A stretch of 64,000 bases of DNA from Cellulomonas cellasea (GTDB lineage: Bacteria > Actinomycetota > Actinomycetes > Actinomycetales > Cellulomonadaceae): the NCBI RefSeq assembly GCF_006538745.1, contig NZ_BJLR01000016.1, positions 62,001 to 126,000 on the forward strand, read 5' to 3'. The translations under genes were made by a program, and so were the position numbers. How positions within the stretch are numbered: position 1 is the first letter of the stretch; every line of letters begins with the position of its first letter. The notes under the pieces were generated by a model. The model made no database searches. It had not been told where the DNA came from and worked only from the letters and a program-made list of their open reading frames with translations. Below are positions 8,767-17,028 of this stretch, piece by piece.

Positions 8767-9294
8767 TCACCACCGGTGGGCGACGTCGACCACCAGCCGG
8801 GCCTCCGTCCCGGGCGCGGAGCCTCCGCCTGCACCTGACAGGGTGAACACCCGGAACGGGAGCCGGGCGCGCAGCCGCACGTCGATCTGGCTGGACCCGA
8901 CGTCCTCGGTCCCGGTGCTGCCGAGCCGGACGTCACGGAACGTTCGGAATCCGGCCACCGAGGGCTCGAACCGCTCGTAGTTCTCCGTCGGCACGGTGCC
9001 GGCGGCGACGATGCTGAGATAGATCCTGCCGTCGTCGGTCTCCTGGATGTGGCCCCAGTAGCCGCTCGCCGCCCCGACCATGTCGACGACGAGCCTGTCG
9101 TAGCAGGCGTGGCGCCCCACCCGGACGTTCGTGAGAGTGGCGCTGCTCTCGTGCGGCTCGACGAACTTCCCCTGGGAGCCCCAGTGGATCCCGCAGTAGG
9201 GCTGATGCGCCGCTGCGGGCGCCGCCAGCCCCGCCACCAACATCAGCGTGACAGCGAAGCACGAAGCGATGACCCGGCGCAGCACGACGATCAT
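8767..9294 (-). CDS. Secreted AMIN-like domain protein
   Basis: A 175-residue exported protein. Residues 1-30 are a signal peptide (MIVVLRRVIASCFAVTLMLV, cleavage after AAPAAA). The mature part has the AMIN-like pattern LTNVRVGRHACYDRLVVDMV, YERFEPSVAGFRTFRDVRLG and a closing ARLVVDVAHRW. In actinobacteria such domains occur in secreted or lipoprotein cell-envelope proteins and are thought to bind cell-wall glycans; the ligand is unknown. Two cysteines (in HQPYCG and HACYD) could form a disulfide. GAAGGAG-like SD precedes the ATG at 9294. Confidence 0.78.
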   Translation of the reverse strand: MIVVLRRVIASCFAVTLMLVAGLAAPAAAHQPYCGIHWGSQGKFVEPHESSATLTNVRVGRHACYDRLVVDMVGAASGYWGHIQETDDGRIYLSIVAAGTVPTENYERFEPSVAGFRTFRDVRLGSTGTEDVGSSQIDVRLRARLPFRVFTLSGAGGGSAPGTEARLVVDVAHRW

Positions 9295-9520
9295 GACGAC
9301 ACTCCTTCTGACGAGGCCGGGCTTGACGAGCTCGGGGCCGCCCTCGGCTCCGAGGGATCGATCGGCGCCGCCGGCGGGGCGTCGGCCGGTGAGGACGAGT
9401 GAGTGACACGGACCGCGTCGTCGCGGGACATGGCCACCCCGTTCGTCCGGTCGGCCCGGTGGGCCGCTGATGTCGTGATGACGAGCGAGCGGGCCGGAAC
9501 GTTGTACGGCCCGACCGATC

Positions 9521-9570
9521 CGGCGGATCAGCCACGTCGCGCTCACGCCGACGAGCTCGCGCGTGAGCCG
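9521..9570 (-). pseudogene. AraC-family gene remnant (50 bp)
   Basis: This stretch matches 17213-17262, inside the intact AraC-family gene of this window, at 48 of 50 bases. Read on the reverse strand it encodes LTRELVGVSATWLIRR against LTRELVGVSAKWLIRR in the intact protein. Nothing on either side continues the homology in any frame, so it is an isolated fragment. It lies in a 366-bp region (9295-9660) without other genes. Confidence 0.75.
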
Positions 9571-9660
9571 CACGGACGACCTGCGCCCGCCGCACCGACG
9601 CCGGCAGCTCGGGCGGCACCGGCTCGAGACCACCACCCGACTGCGCCCGGGGTGGCCCGG

Positions 9661-10608
9661 TCAGGTACGGCCGCGCTCGCGGAGCCCCCTCGGCCCACGC
9701 TCCTGGTAGCCCGGTGGATGCGCGCGCCCGGCCCTGCGCCTGCGCAGGGCCGGGATCCCGAGGCCCACGAGCACCGCCGCCCCGACGAGCCCGGCGGAGA
9801 CGACGAGGAGCGCGAGCGACAGGAACGCGGCGTACCCGAAGCCGAGGAACTCGAACGCCTGGTCGAAGATGTACAGCGGCAGGAACAGCGTCGCCGAGTC
9901 GGGGCCGCCATCGGTGAGCAGGTACACGGGGACGAAGTTCACGTGCAGCGCCACCGCGACCTCCCGGACGGCGAGCAGCGCGAACAGCGGCGCGAGCCGG
10001 GGCCACGTGACGTGCCGGAGCTGGCGCCACGGCCCGGCGCCGTCGAGCGCCGCGGCGGCGTACTCGTCCGCGGGGACGGTGCGCCGGGCCACGAGGACCA
10101 CCAGGAACGTCTCGCCCAGCGCCAGCGCCATCATGAACGCGACGACCGTGCGTGCGCCCCACGCGCTCGCGAGCCACACCGGCTCGGGGAGGCCGAGGGC
10201 CCCGAGGAGCTGGTTGACCGGTCCGGACATCGGGTTGACGGCCCAGGCGGCGACGAGCGTGAGCGCGACGTCGGGCATCACCGACGGGGTGTAGACCGCG
10301 GCCCGCGCCCCACGGAAGAACGGCGCGCGGCGCGCGAGCAGCAGCCCGAGGCCGATCCCGGTGAGCAGGCGCAGCGGCACAGCGAGCAGCACGTACGCGA
10401 ACGACGCGCGCAGGGAGGCGGCGAGCAGCGGGTCCTCACGTGCGCGGCGGAGGTTGTCGAGCCCGTTGAACACGGGGTCACCGAGGCCGGTGTGGTCGGT
10501 GAACGCGTAGCCGGCGGCGAGCACGAGGGGCACGCCCAGCAGCAGCGCCACGCCGAGCCAGAACGGCGCCATGAACCACCAGGCGGCGCGCGCGGACCCA
10601 CGACTCAC
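9661..10608 (-). CDS. Sugar ABC transporter permease (MalF/UgpA type)
   Basis: A 315-residue inner-membrane permease with six hydrophobic helices. The EAA-loop region reads EYAAAALDGAGPWRQLRHVT, the contact site for the ATPase. The start MSRGSARAAWWFMAPFWLGV and the GFGYAAFLSLALLVV end are usual for carbohydrate uptake (CUT1) permeases. It imports a sugar with the binding protein and second permease encoded upstream. It is last of four same-strand genes and starts 25 bp after the binding-protein stop. An arginine-rich tail of about 30 residues extends past the last helix. No ATPase gene is in the cassette. Confidence 0.9.
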   Translation of the reverse strand: MSRGSARAAWWFMAPFWLGVALLLGVPLVLAAGYAFTDHTGLGDPVFNGLDNLRRAREDPLLAASLRASFAYVLLAVPLRLLTGIGLGLLLARRAPFFRGARAAVYTPSVMPDVALTLVAAWAVNPMSGPVNQLLGALGLPEPVWLASAWGARTVVAFMMALALGETFLVVLVARRTVPADEYAAAALDGAGPWRQLRHVTWPRLAPLFALLAVREVAVALHVNFVPVYLLTDGGPDSATLFLPLYIFDQAFEFLGFGYAAFLSLALLVVSAGLVGAAVLVGLGIPALRRRRAGRAHPPGYQERGPRGLRERGRT

Positions 10609-10633
10609 GGCGTGCGCCGGTCGCGGTCGGTGC

Positions 10634-11926
10634 TCACGGCCGGGCGAGGAGCCGGGTGGACTCCTCGCTCAGCCGGCGCAGCCCGTCCTCCCGGCCGACC
10701 CGGCCGTAGAACATCTCGGTGAGCACGTCGTCGGCGACCTTCTCGAGCTGGGACCACGCGGCGACGTGCGGTGTCGCCCGGACGATCGTGGTGTTGTCGA
10801 GGAACGTCTCGGCGACCCCGGGCGGTGCGCTGTCGCGGAACGTCGCGGTGCCGGCGACGTCGCGGCGCGAGGGCACGATGCGGCCCGTCTCCGCGACGAT
10901 CGTCTGCCCGTCCGCGCTCATCGCGTACCGGACCAGCTCCCAGGCGGCGTCGACGTCCCCGTCGGCGGCGATGCAGTACGCGTCCGCGTGCAGGATGGTC
11001 GCGGGCTCGCCCCCGGGGGCCACGGGCAGCGGGAGCGCCGTCCACGCGAAGTCGGCGCCGTCGAGGATCGCCGGGACGGCCCGGCGCGAGTCGAGGTAGA
11101 GGCCGACGCCCCCGGCGAGGAACCGCGAGAACGCGTCGAGCGACTCCTCCGCGGCGACGGGCGGGGTGACCTGGTGGACGAGCGCCAGGTCGAGGAAGAA
11201 GTCGAGCGCCTCGCGGGCCGCCGGCTCGTCGAGCGTGAGCCGGTGCGGGTCCGTCTCGTCGTCGACGACCGAGCCGCCGTTGGACCACACGAACGGTGCC
11301 AGGCGCGGCAGCGAGGCGACGGTGCCGAGGCCGTACACGTCGGCCGCCGGGTCGGTGACGCGGCTCGCGGCGGCGACGAGGTCGTCCCACGTCCACCCCG
11401 CGGTGGGCAGCTCGACGCCGCGCTCCCGCAGCAGGTCGACGTTCGCGTACACGACGAGGGAGGACACGTTCTGCGGCATGCAGGTCAGGTCGGTGCCGTC
11501 GAACCGGAACGCGTCGAGCGGCGCGGGGAAGAAGTCGCCCTCGTCGAGGTCGGAGGCGTCGAGCAGCGGCTGGACGTCCGCGAGGACGCCCTCGGCGGCG
11601 AACTGGGCGTACTCCCGGTAGTTGAGCAGGAAGACGTCGGGCGGGTCGCCCGCGGCGAACCTCGTGGTGAGCCGCGCCAGCAGGTCCGCCTTCGAGGCGA
11701 CCGGCGAGGTCTGCACGTCGACGCCGGGGTCCTGGGCCTCGAACGACGTCACCATCGCCTCGTAGCCGCGGGCCTCGACCGGGTCGCCGAAGTACACGAG
11801 CTCGACCTCGGCGGTGCCGTCACCCTCCGGGGGGCTGCTCGTGCAGGCGGCGGACGCCAGGGCCAGCGCCACGAGGAGCGCGGACGCCCGCAACCTCGTG
11901 GTGCCGGGGTGACGGGTCGTGCTCAT
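10634..11926 (-). CDS. Sugar ABC transporter substrate-binding lipoprotein
   Basis: A 430-residue extracellular solute-binding protein family 1 member. The N-terminus is a lipoprotein signal peptide with lipobox SAAC (ALLVALALASAACTSSPPEG), so the mature protein is anchored outside the membrane. Typical CUT1 features follow: MVTSFEAQDPGVDVQ, FAAGDPPDVFLLNYREYAQF and VWSNGGSVVDDE. The sugar is unknown. The ATG at 11926 overlaps the stop of the preceding permease by four bases (ATGA), so the pair is translationally coupled. Confidence 0.92.
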   Translation of the reverse strand: MSTTRHPGTTRLRASALLVALALASAACTSSPPEGDGTAEVELVYFGDPVEARGYEAMVTSFEAQDPGVDVQTSPVASKADLLARLTTRFAAGDPPDVFLLNYREYAQFAAEGVLADVQPLLDASDLDEGDFFPAPLDAFRFDGTDLTCMPQNVSSLVVYANVDLLRERGVELPTAGWTWDDLVAAASRVTDPAADVYGLGTVASLPRLAPFVWSNGGSVVDDETDPHRLTLDEPAAREALDFFLDLALVHQVTPPVAAEESLDAFSRFLAGGVGLYLDSRRAVPAILDGADFAWTALPLPVAPGGEPATILHADAYCIAADGDVDAAWELVRYAMSADGQTIVAETGRIVPSRRDVAGTATFRDSAPPGVAETFLDNTTIVRATPHVAAWSQLEKVADDVLTEMFYGRVGREDGLRRLSEESTRLLARP

Positions 11927-12843
11927 CGGGCCTCCGCGCTCAGCGTGTCGTCGGACAGGAACCGTCGCTGGGCGACGAGGAACACCACCACGGGCGGCAG
12001 CGCCAGCACCGCGACCGCGGCCATGAGCAGCGGCCAGTCGGTCGGCGCGAGCTGCTGGAGCGTGCGGACGCCGAGCGGCGCCGTGTAGGACCCGGGCGAG
12101 CGGACGTAGAGCAGGGGGTCGAGGAAGTTGCCCCAGTGCCACGCGAAGGCCAGCGCCGCGACCGCGAACGTCGCCGAGCGTCCCTGCGGCATGGCGATCC
12201 GCGCCCACGCGGTCAGGTGGCCGGCTCCGTCGAGGGCGGCGGCGGCGAGCGTGTCGTCGTCGACCTGGTGGTACGCCCACACGTAGACGAGCACGAAGAA
12301 CGCGCTCGTCCCCATGAGCGCGGGCAGGGCGAGGGTGAGGACCGTGCCGTCGAGGCGCAGGGCCCGCAGGACCTCGAACCGCGTCGCCCAGACGCTCGAC
12401 GCCGGGACGAGCATGACGAGGACGACGCCGGCGACCGCGGCGACGCGGGCCCGGCGCCCCAGGAGCCGGATGCCCCAGCCGGCGAGCGAGGCGACCACGA
12501 CGGTCAGCGGGACGGCCACGGCGGCCACGAGCAGCGAGTTGCGCAGGAAGGTGTCGAGCGGGAGGACCCGGAACAGGTCGGCGTAGGCGGCGAGCGTCGC
12601 GCCGGCGGGGACGAGCTCGGGACCGGTCGCGGGGGCCAGCCCTCGGCCGCGCAGGCTGCCGTGGACCACGAGGAGGAGCGGGACGAGGAACGCGAGCGCG
12701 ATCAGCACGGCGACCAGGCGCGCGCCGGCCGGGTGCGGACGCCGGCGCCGACCCGGTGCACGGACGGGGCGCGTGCGGACGGGGTGCGAGGAGGCGGCGG
12801 GCGCGGCAGCGGGGCGGACGGGGGCCGGGCGCCCAGGGCTCAC
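11923..12843 (-). CDS. Sugar ABC transporter permease (MalG/UgpE type)
   Basis: A 306-residue CUT1 permease. After an Arg/Pro-rich N-terminus come about six membrane helices and the EAA motif DDDTLAAAALDGAGHLTAWA, followed by GNFLDPLLYVRSPGSYTAPL. It pairs with the MalF-type permease two genes downstream. The GTG at 12843 overlaps the stop of the upstream lipoprotein gene (GTGA), and its own stop overlaps the binding-protein start (ATGA). These overlaps define the unit and argue for this start rather than earlier in-frame codons. Confidence 0.9.
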   Translation of the reverse strand: MSPGRPAPVRPAAAPAASSHPVRTRPVRAPGRRRRPHPAGARLVAVLIALAFLVPLLLVVHGSLRGRGLAPATGPELVPAGATLAAYADLFRVLPLDTFLRNSLLVAAVAVPLTVVVASLAGWGIRLLGRRARVAAVAGVVLVMLVPASSVWATRFEVLRALRLDGTVLTLALPALMGTSAFFVLVYVWAYHQVDDDTLAAAALDGAGHLTAWARIAMPQGRSATFAVAALAFAWHWGNFLDPLLYVRSPGSYTAPLGVRTLQQLAPTDWPLLMAAVAVLALPPVVVFLVAQRRFLSDDTLSAEAR

Positions 12844-13304
12844 GACGGGCCCTCGGACTCGGTGATCACGCGCAGGTACAGGGCCGAGCCCTGCGGGCAC
12901 ACCGCCTGCGCGACGACGAAGAACCGGTGCTCCGGGGAGCGCAGGAGCACCTCCGCCTCGACGGCCTCGTCCTCGGCCGTGACGAGCTCCCACCCGTCGA
13001 CCGTCGCGGCGACGCCCTCGTAGTGCGCGCGCACCGCCACGGGGTCGAGCGGCACGAAGCCGTTGGCGACGACGAGGGGGCCGTCGCTCTCGACGACCGT
13101 CAGGTAGCCGCCCTCGGGGAGCTCGGGGGACCCGTCGACCTCGACGGGCTCGTCCGGGACCGCCGGCGGTCGGCATGCGGGGAGGCTGTCGAGCGGGACG
13201 GGCGGCCCGGCCGCGCGCGGTGCGGTGACCCCGCCACCGGCGCAGCCGGCGAGAAGAACGAGCGCGACGCACGAGAAGAGCCGTGCGAAATGCGTGAATT
13301 GCAC
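12840..13304 (-). CDS. Small lipoprotein at the head of the ABC operon
   Basis: A 154-residue protein with a clear lipoprotein signal (LFSCVALVLLAGCAGGG, lipobox LAGC). The mature part contains DSLPACRPPAVPDEP, then a predicted mixed alpha/beta domain with HYEGVAATVDGWELVTAEDE and LYLRVITESEG. I do not recognise the family. Its stop overlaps the next permease start by four bases, so it is made with the sugar importer. It may be an accessory envelope protein of the system; this is inferred from position only. The GTG at 13304 has an AGAGGGG ribosome-binding site. Confidence 0.75.
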   Translation of the reverse strand: MQFTHFARLFSCVALVLLAGCAGGGVTAPRAAGPPVPLDSLPACRPPAVPDEPVEVDGSPELPEGGYLTVVESDGPLVVANGFVPLDPVAVRAHYEGVAATVDGWELVTAEDEAVEAEVLLRSPEHRFFVVAQAVCPQGSALYLRVITESEGPS

Positions 13305-13363
13305 CCGACGTCCCCTCTTTTGGCGGATTGCCCCCGCTGAGCGGACGTCGATAGTTTACCGAG

Positions 13364-13379
13364 CGTCACGTCTGTGACG
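13364..13379. promoter_or_regulatory. Inverted repeat upstream of the GDSL hydrolase gene
   Basis: CGTCACGTCTGTGACG has perfect 6-bp arms around GTCT and lies 26 bp before the start codon at 13406, in an unusually A/T-rich promoter stretch. A dimeric regulator site is likely. The regulator is unknown. Confidence 0.5.
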
Positions 13380-13405
13380 AACGAGAACTTTATTGAGGAA
13401 CCCGA

Positions 13406-16400
13406 ATGGGCGCACACGCCTCGGTTCGACGTCGCATCGCCACATCCCTTGCTGTCCTCGGCGCTGTCGTCGCCGTCCCCCTCGTCGTGGCAGCGCCCTC
13501 GGCGGCCGAGGACGGCATCGTCCTGCGGCAGTTCACGGCCGAGGTCCCGCCGTGCTCGGTGAGCACCGGGATCGCCTTCGACGGGTCCGCGCTCTACCTC
13601 TCGTGCTGGGACTCCGCGAACCTCTACCTCGTGAGCCCCGAGGACGGGACGCGCCTCGACACGGTCCCGGTGGCCGGGATGGGCGGCATCGGCGCGCTCG
13701 CGTGGGACGCCTCGCGCGGCAAGCTGTGGGCGTGCGACTCGGGCGACCAGTCGGTGCACCTGATCACGTTCGACGGCTCCACCGCGACGTCCGAGCGGCG
13801 CTTCGTCCCGCAGGGCGGCTGCATCGACGGTCTTGCCTACGACGGTGGCGACGACTCGCTCTTCACCAGCGGCGACGTCGCGTACACCGTCTACCACTTC
13901 AGCACCGACGGTGAGCTGCTCGACTCCCGCGAGGTCGGAAACAGCCTCGGCGGCTGCGGCAGCTCCGGGATCGCCGTCGGCGGTGGCGACCTCTTCCTCG
14001 CCAACAACGGCTGCTCGGCCATCTACCGCGCGGACAACATCCAGAACTCCACGGCGAGCCTGTTCGCGACGTACGAGCGCCGCATCGAGGACCTCGAGTG
14101 CGACGACGTCACGTTCCGCGACGAGGGCAAGGCCGCGATCTGGGCGCAGGACGCCTACGACGCGGAGATCCACGCGCTCGAGCTGAATGTCGGCGACTGC
14201 GGGTTCGGTGGTCTGCCGCCGTCCGACGACACGTTCGTGTACGTCGCGCTCGGCGACTCCTACCAGTCGGGCGAAGGGGCCGGGAACGCGATCACGGACA
14301 CGAGCGACTACCTGGCGTCCGCGTACGAGAACGGCAGCAACTACCCGCTCCAGGTCGGCGCGCAGGAGGACACGTTCAGCCGTGACCTGCTCGCGGCGGG
14401 CTCGGGCAACACGTGCCACCGCGCCCTCGAGAACTACGCCAAGCTGAACCGTGACCGGCTCGAGCCGGGTGCCGAGACGGTCCTCATCGACGAGACGTGC
14501 AGCGGCGCCGAGATCGAGCCGGGCGGCAAGCCCCCGGTGGTCGGCGACGTCGAGGCCGACGAGATCGACAGCACGAGCCAGGTGCAGCAGGTGCTCGACC
14601 GCCTCGACGCGGCCGGGCTCGGCCCGGAGGACGTCGACCTCGTCACCGTCGGCATGGGCGGCAACGACGCGGGCTTCGGCAAGATCGTCGAGACCTGCCT
14701 CATGCCGGCGATCGTCGAGCGGCTGCTCGAGCAGTACCCGGACGCGCCCGGCGAGCTGCGCGCCGTCGTGACGAGCCTCGGGAGCTGCAAGAACCTGGCC
14801 CGCTTCGGTGACATCGACCAGAAGATCGCGGGGCTCCAGGACAAGGAGGAGTGGGCGCAGGGCAAGCTTCTCGGGGCGTTCGAGGACGCCCGCGTGCTCC
14901 AGGTCAACTACCCGGACATCCTCCCGTCGGGCAGCAACCGCCCGGCCTGGTGCGGCGGCATCCGCGACAAGGACGTCGACTTCGCCCGCGACAAGATCGC
15001 GAAGATCGACTCCAGCATCCTGCGGGCGGTCAGCGCCACCGACGACGAGCGGCTCGAGCTCGTCGACATCCAGCACGCGTTCGGCTCCGGTGCGCTGTGC
15101 GCCGGGTCGCCGGACCTCCAGCTCGCGAACGGCATCTCCCAGGCGAACGTCGACAAGGAGGTCGAGCGGCTGCTCGACATCGGTGGCAACGGGGACGCCG
15201 AGTCGCGCCGCCTGATCGACACGCTCGCCGACGAGTACGAGGACTACAAGGGCTGCCTGGGCAACAAGCTCAACCCGTTCGACGGGGACTGCGACACGGG
15301 TGACGAGTGGCAGGACGTGACCGACGCGGTCGACGCGCTGGGCACGTACCTGGCCGACAACCAGGAGACGCTGCTCGCCAACGTCACCGTGCCGCCCGGC
15401 ACCGAGCGCGAGGCCGTGCGCTTCGACCGCTCCCGTGGCCTCTTCCACCCCAACGCCCGCGGCTTCCGCGTCGTGGCGTGCGAGGTGCGGCAGGTCTGGT
15501 TCGACGCCGAGGCGGACTGCGTGGAGAACCCGAACGACCAGCCGGACCGGATCAACGGGGACTCGTTCCTGTGGAACACCCCGTTCCTGTTCACCGACCC
15601 GCTGGACGTCGAGGCCCACGGCTTCGCCGGCAACGCGCCGATCCGGATCACCTGGCACTCCGAGCCCGTCGAGCTGGGCACCGTCGTGGCCGACGCGAAC
15701 GGCACGGTCCGGACGGTCCTCGCACCGCCGGCCGGGGCGACCGCCGGTGTGCACCGCTTCGAGCTGAGGGGGGTCGGCGCCGACGGCGCGGAGCTCGTCA
15801 AGGAGATCCGCGTCACGATGCCGGGGACCCCGCAGCCCGGCGACGACTACGGCGTCTACCTCAGCGGCTTCGAGCCGAGCGTCGGTGGCGACGGCGTCGA
15901 GGAGGTCGTCGACGTGAGCTACCTCGGGATGACGTTCGAGGCGTACCCCGACGCGCAGGGCGGGATCCTCCTCGAGGTCCCGGTCCCCGGTGCGGGTGCC
16001 CCCGACGCGACGATCCGCGCCGTGAGCCGTCTCACGGGGCTCGAGGTCACCGCGGTGGTCGTGGAGCCGTCGACGACCGTCTCGGAGTGGCGGGGACCGT
16101 TCGCGGCTCCGCCGGCCCTGAACGCGATCAAGGCCGGACGCGCGGTGCCCGTCGAGTTCCGGGTGCTCGACGGCGCCGGTGCCCCGGTCGACGACCCCAC
16201 GGTCGTCGACCTCCAGGTCCGCACCATCAGCTGCGCGGACCCGGCGGCTGCCGGTCCCGCGGTCCCCGCCGACGACGCGGGCGCCTCGTCGCTCCGCTCG
16301 CTCGGTGACGGCTGGTGGAAGTACACCTGGAAGACGAGCAAGGCCTGGTCCGGCAGCTGCCGGTCGCTCGTCGTCGACCTGGGAGGCGGCGGTGGACATG

Positions 16401-16423
16401 CTCTCCACTTCTCGCTGCGCTGA
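13406..16423 (+). CDS. Large secreted GDSL/SGNH hydrolase
   Basis: A 1005-residue exported protein. Residues 1-34 form a signal peptide ending PSAAE. Residues about 35-270 look like a beta-propeller-type repeat region (TGIAFDGSALYLSCWDSANL, then GALAWDASRGKLW and GLAYDGGDDSLF). The SGNH esterase domain follows: GDSYQSGEG with Ser285, GMGGND at 416-421, and FHPNARG with the catalytic-type His681. The end is a PxKF-type domain (NAIKAGRAVPVEFRVLDGAG and WWKYTWKTSKAWSGSC). It probably hydrolyses an ester outside the cell, on lipid or acylated polysaccharide. GAGGA lies before the ATG. Confidence 0.85.
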   Translation: MGAHASVRRRIATSLAVLGAVVAVPLVVAAPSAAEDGIVLRQFTAEVPPCSVSTGIAFDGSALYLSCWDSANLYLVSPEDGTRLDTVPVAGMGGIGALAWDASRGKLWACDSGDQSVHLITFDGSTATSERRFVPQGGCIDGLAYDGGDDSLFTSGDVAYTVYHFSTDGELLDSREVGNSLGGCGSSGIAVGGGDLFLANNGCSAIYRADNIQNSTASLFATYERRIEDLECDDVTFRDEGKAAIWAQDAYDAEIHALELNVGDCGFGGLPPSDDTFVYVALGDSYQSGEGAGNAITDTSDYLASAYENGSNYPLQVGAQEDTFSRDLLAAGSGNTCHRALENYAKLNRDRLEPGAETVLIDETCSGAEIEPGGKPPVVGDVEADEIDSTSQVQQVLDRLDAAGLGPEDVDLVTVGMGGNDAGFGKIVETCLMPAIVERLLEQYPDAPGELRAVVTSLGSCKNLARFGDIDQKIAGLQDKEEWAQGKLLGAFEDARVLQVNYPDILPSGSNRPAWCGGIRDKDVDFARDKIAKIDSSILRAVSATDDERLELVDIQHAFGSGALCAGSPDLQLANGISQANVDKEVERLLDIGGNGDAESRRLIDTLADEYEDYKGCLGNKLNPFDGDCDTGDEWQDVTDAVDALGTYLADNQETLLANVTVPPGTEREAVRFDRSRGLFHPNARGFRVVACEVRQVWFDAEADCVENPNDQPDRINGDSFLWNTPFLFTDPLDVEAHGFAGNAPIRITWHSEPVELGTVVADANGTVRTVLAPPAGATAGVHRFELRGVGADGAELVKEIRVTMPGTPQPGDDYGVYLSGFEPSVGGDGVEEVVDVSYLGMTFEAYPDAQGGILLEVPVPGAGAPDATIRAVSRLTGLEVTAVVVEPSTTVSEWRGPFAAPPALNAIKAGRAVPVEFRVLDGAGAPVDDPTVVDLQVRTISCADPAAAGPAVPADDAGASSLRSLGDGWWKYTWKTSKAWSGSCRSLVVDLGGGGGHALHFSLR

Positions 16424-16466
16424 CGCCGCGGCGGTCGGTGACGCTGCGGTGATCGGTGCCGCCCCG

Positions 16467-16970
16467 ATGACGGGGCGGCACCGCCCGCGCGGCGTGCGCG
16501 GGACGGCGCTCGTGCTCGGCGTGGGTGTGCTGCTCGGCGGCTGCACGAGCGGGCCGGGGACCGCGTCCCCGTCCCCGTCCGCCTCCGCGCCGCTCCCGTG
16601 CGCGGAGGACGGGTCGCACGCGGAGCTCGGCGCCACCCGCCGGGGCGAGGCGCACGCGGAGTTCACGACTGCGGGCGGGACGGTCCACGTGGCCGTGCGG
16701 TACTTCCCGAGGGGCGGGCTGTTCGAGTCGGACGGCGGGCAGGCCGCGGTGTACGTCGGCGACGCGGCGACCCCGCCGACGTACGACGAGCAGACCGGTG
16801 TCGTCAGCGGGGTCACCGCCGAGACGTCGGTCCGCGAGGGTGCGTGGGGAGAGCTCGAGCTCGAGCCCGGTCGGTACTGGATCTGGGTGAGCAACGGATC
16901 GGACGTCGTGGTGGCCGGCTGCGAGCCCGGCAGCGTGACGGAGCCGGCGCCGGCGGCCGCGGAGGGCTGA
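16467..16970 (+). CDS. Putative lipoprotein
   Basis: A 167-residue protein with lipobox LGGC (TALVLGVGVLLGGCTSGPGT) and a short Ser/Pro linker, then a small beta-rich domain (HVAVRYFPRGGLFESDG ... AVYVGDAATPPTYDEQ ... WIWVSNGSDVVVAGCEPG). No family is recognised. The ATG at 16467 gives a normal signal peptide. An ATG at 16395 has a better SD (GGGAGG) but overlaps the hydrolase gene and gives a long N-terminus; GTG at 16449 is a third option. It follows the GDSL gene closely and may share its transcript. Confidence 0.65.
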   Translation: MTGRHRPRGVRGTALVLGVGVLLGGCTSGPGTASPSPSASAPLPCAEDGSHAELGATRRGEAHAEFTTAGGTVHVAVRYFPRGGLFESDGGQAAVYVGDAATPPTYDEQTGVVSGVTAETSVREGAWGELELEPGRYWIWVSNGSDVVVAGCEPGSVTEPAPAAAEG

Positions 16971-17028
16971 GGCCGACGCCGGGGGCTTCCTGCGCGGGCG
17001 CGGACGCCGCCGCGCCGGGTCGGTCGTG

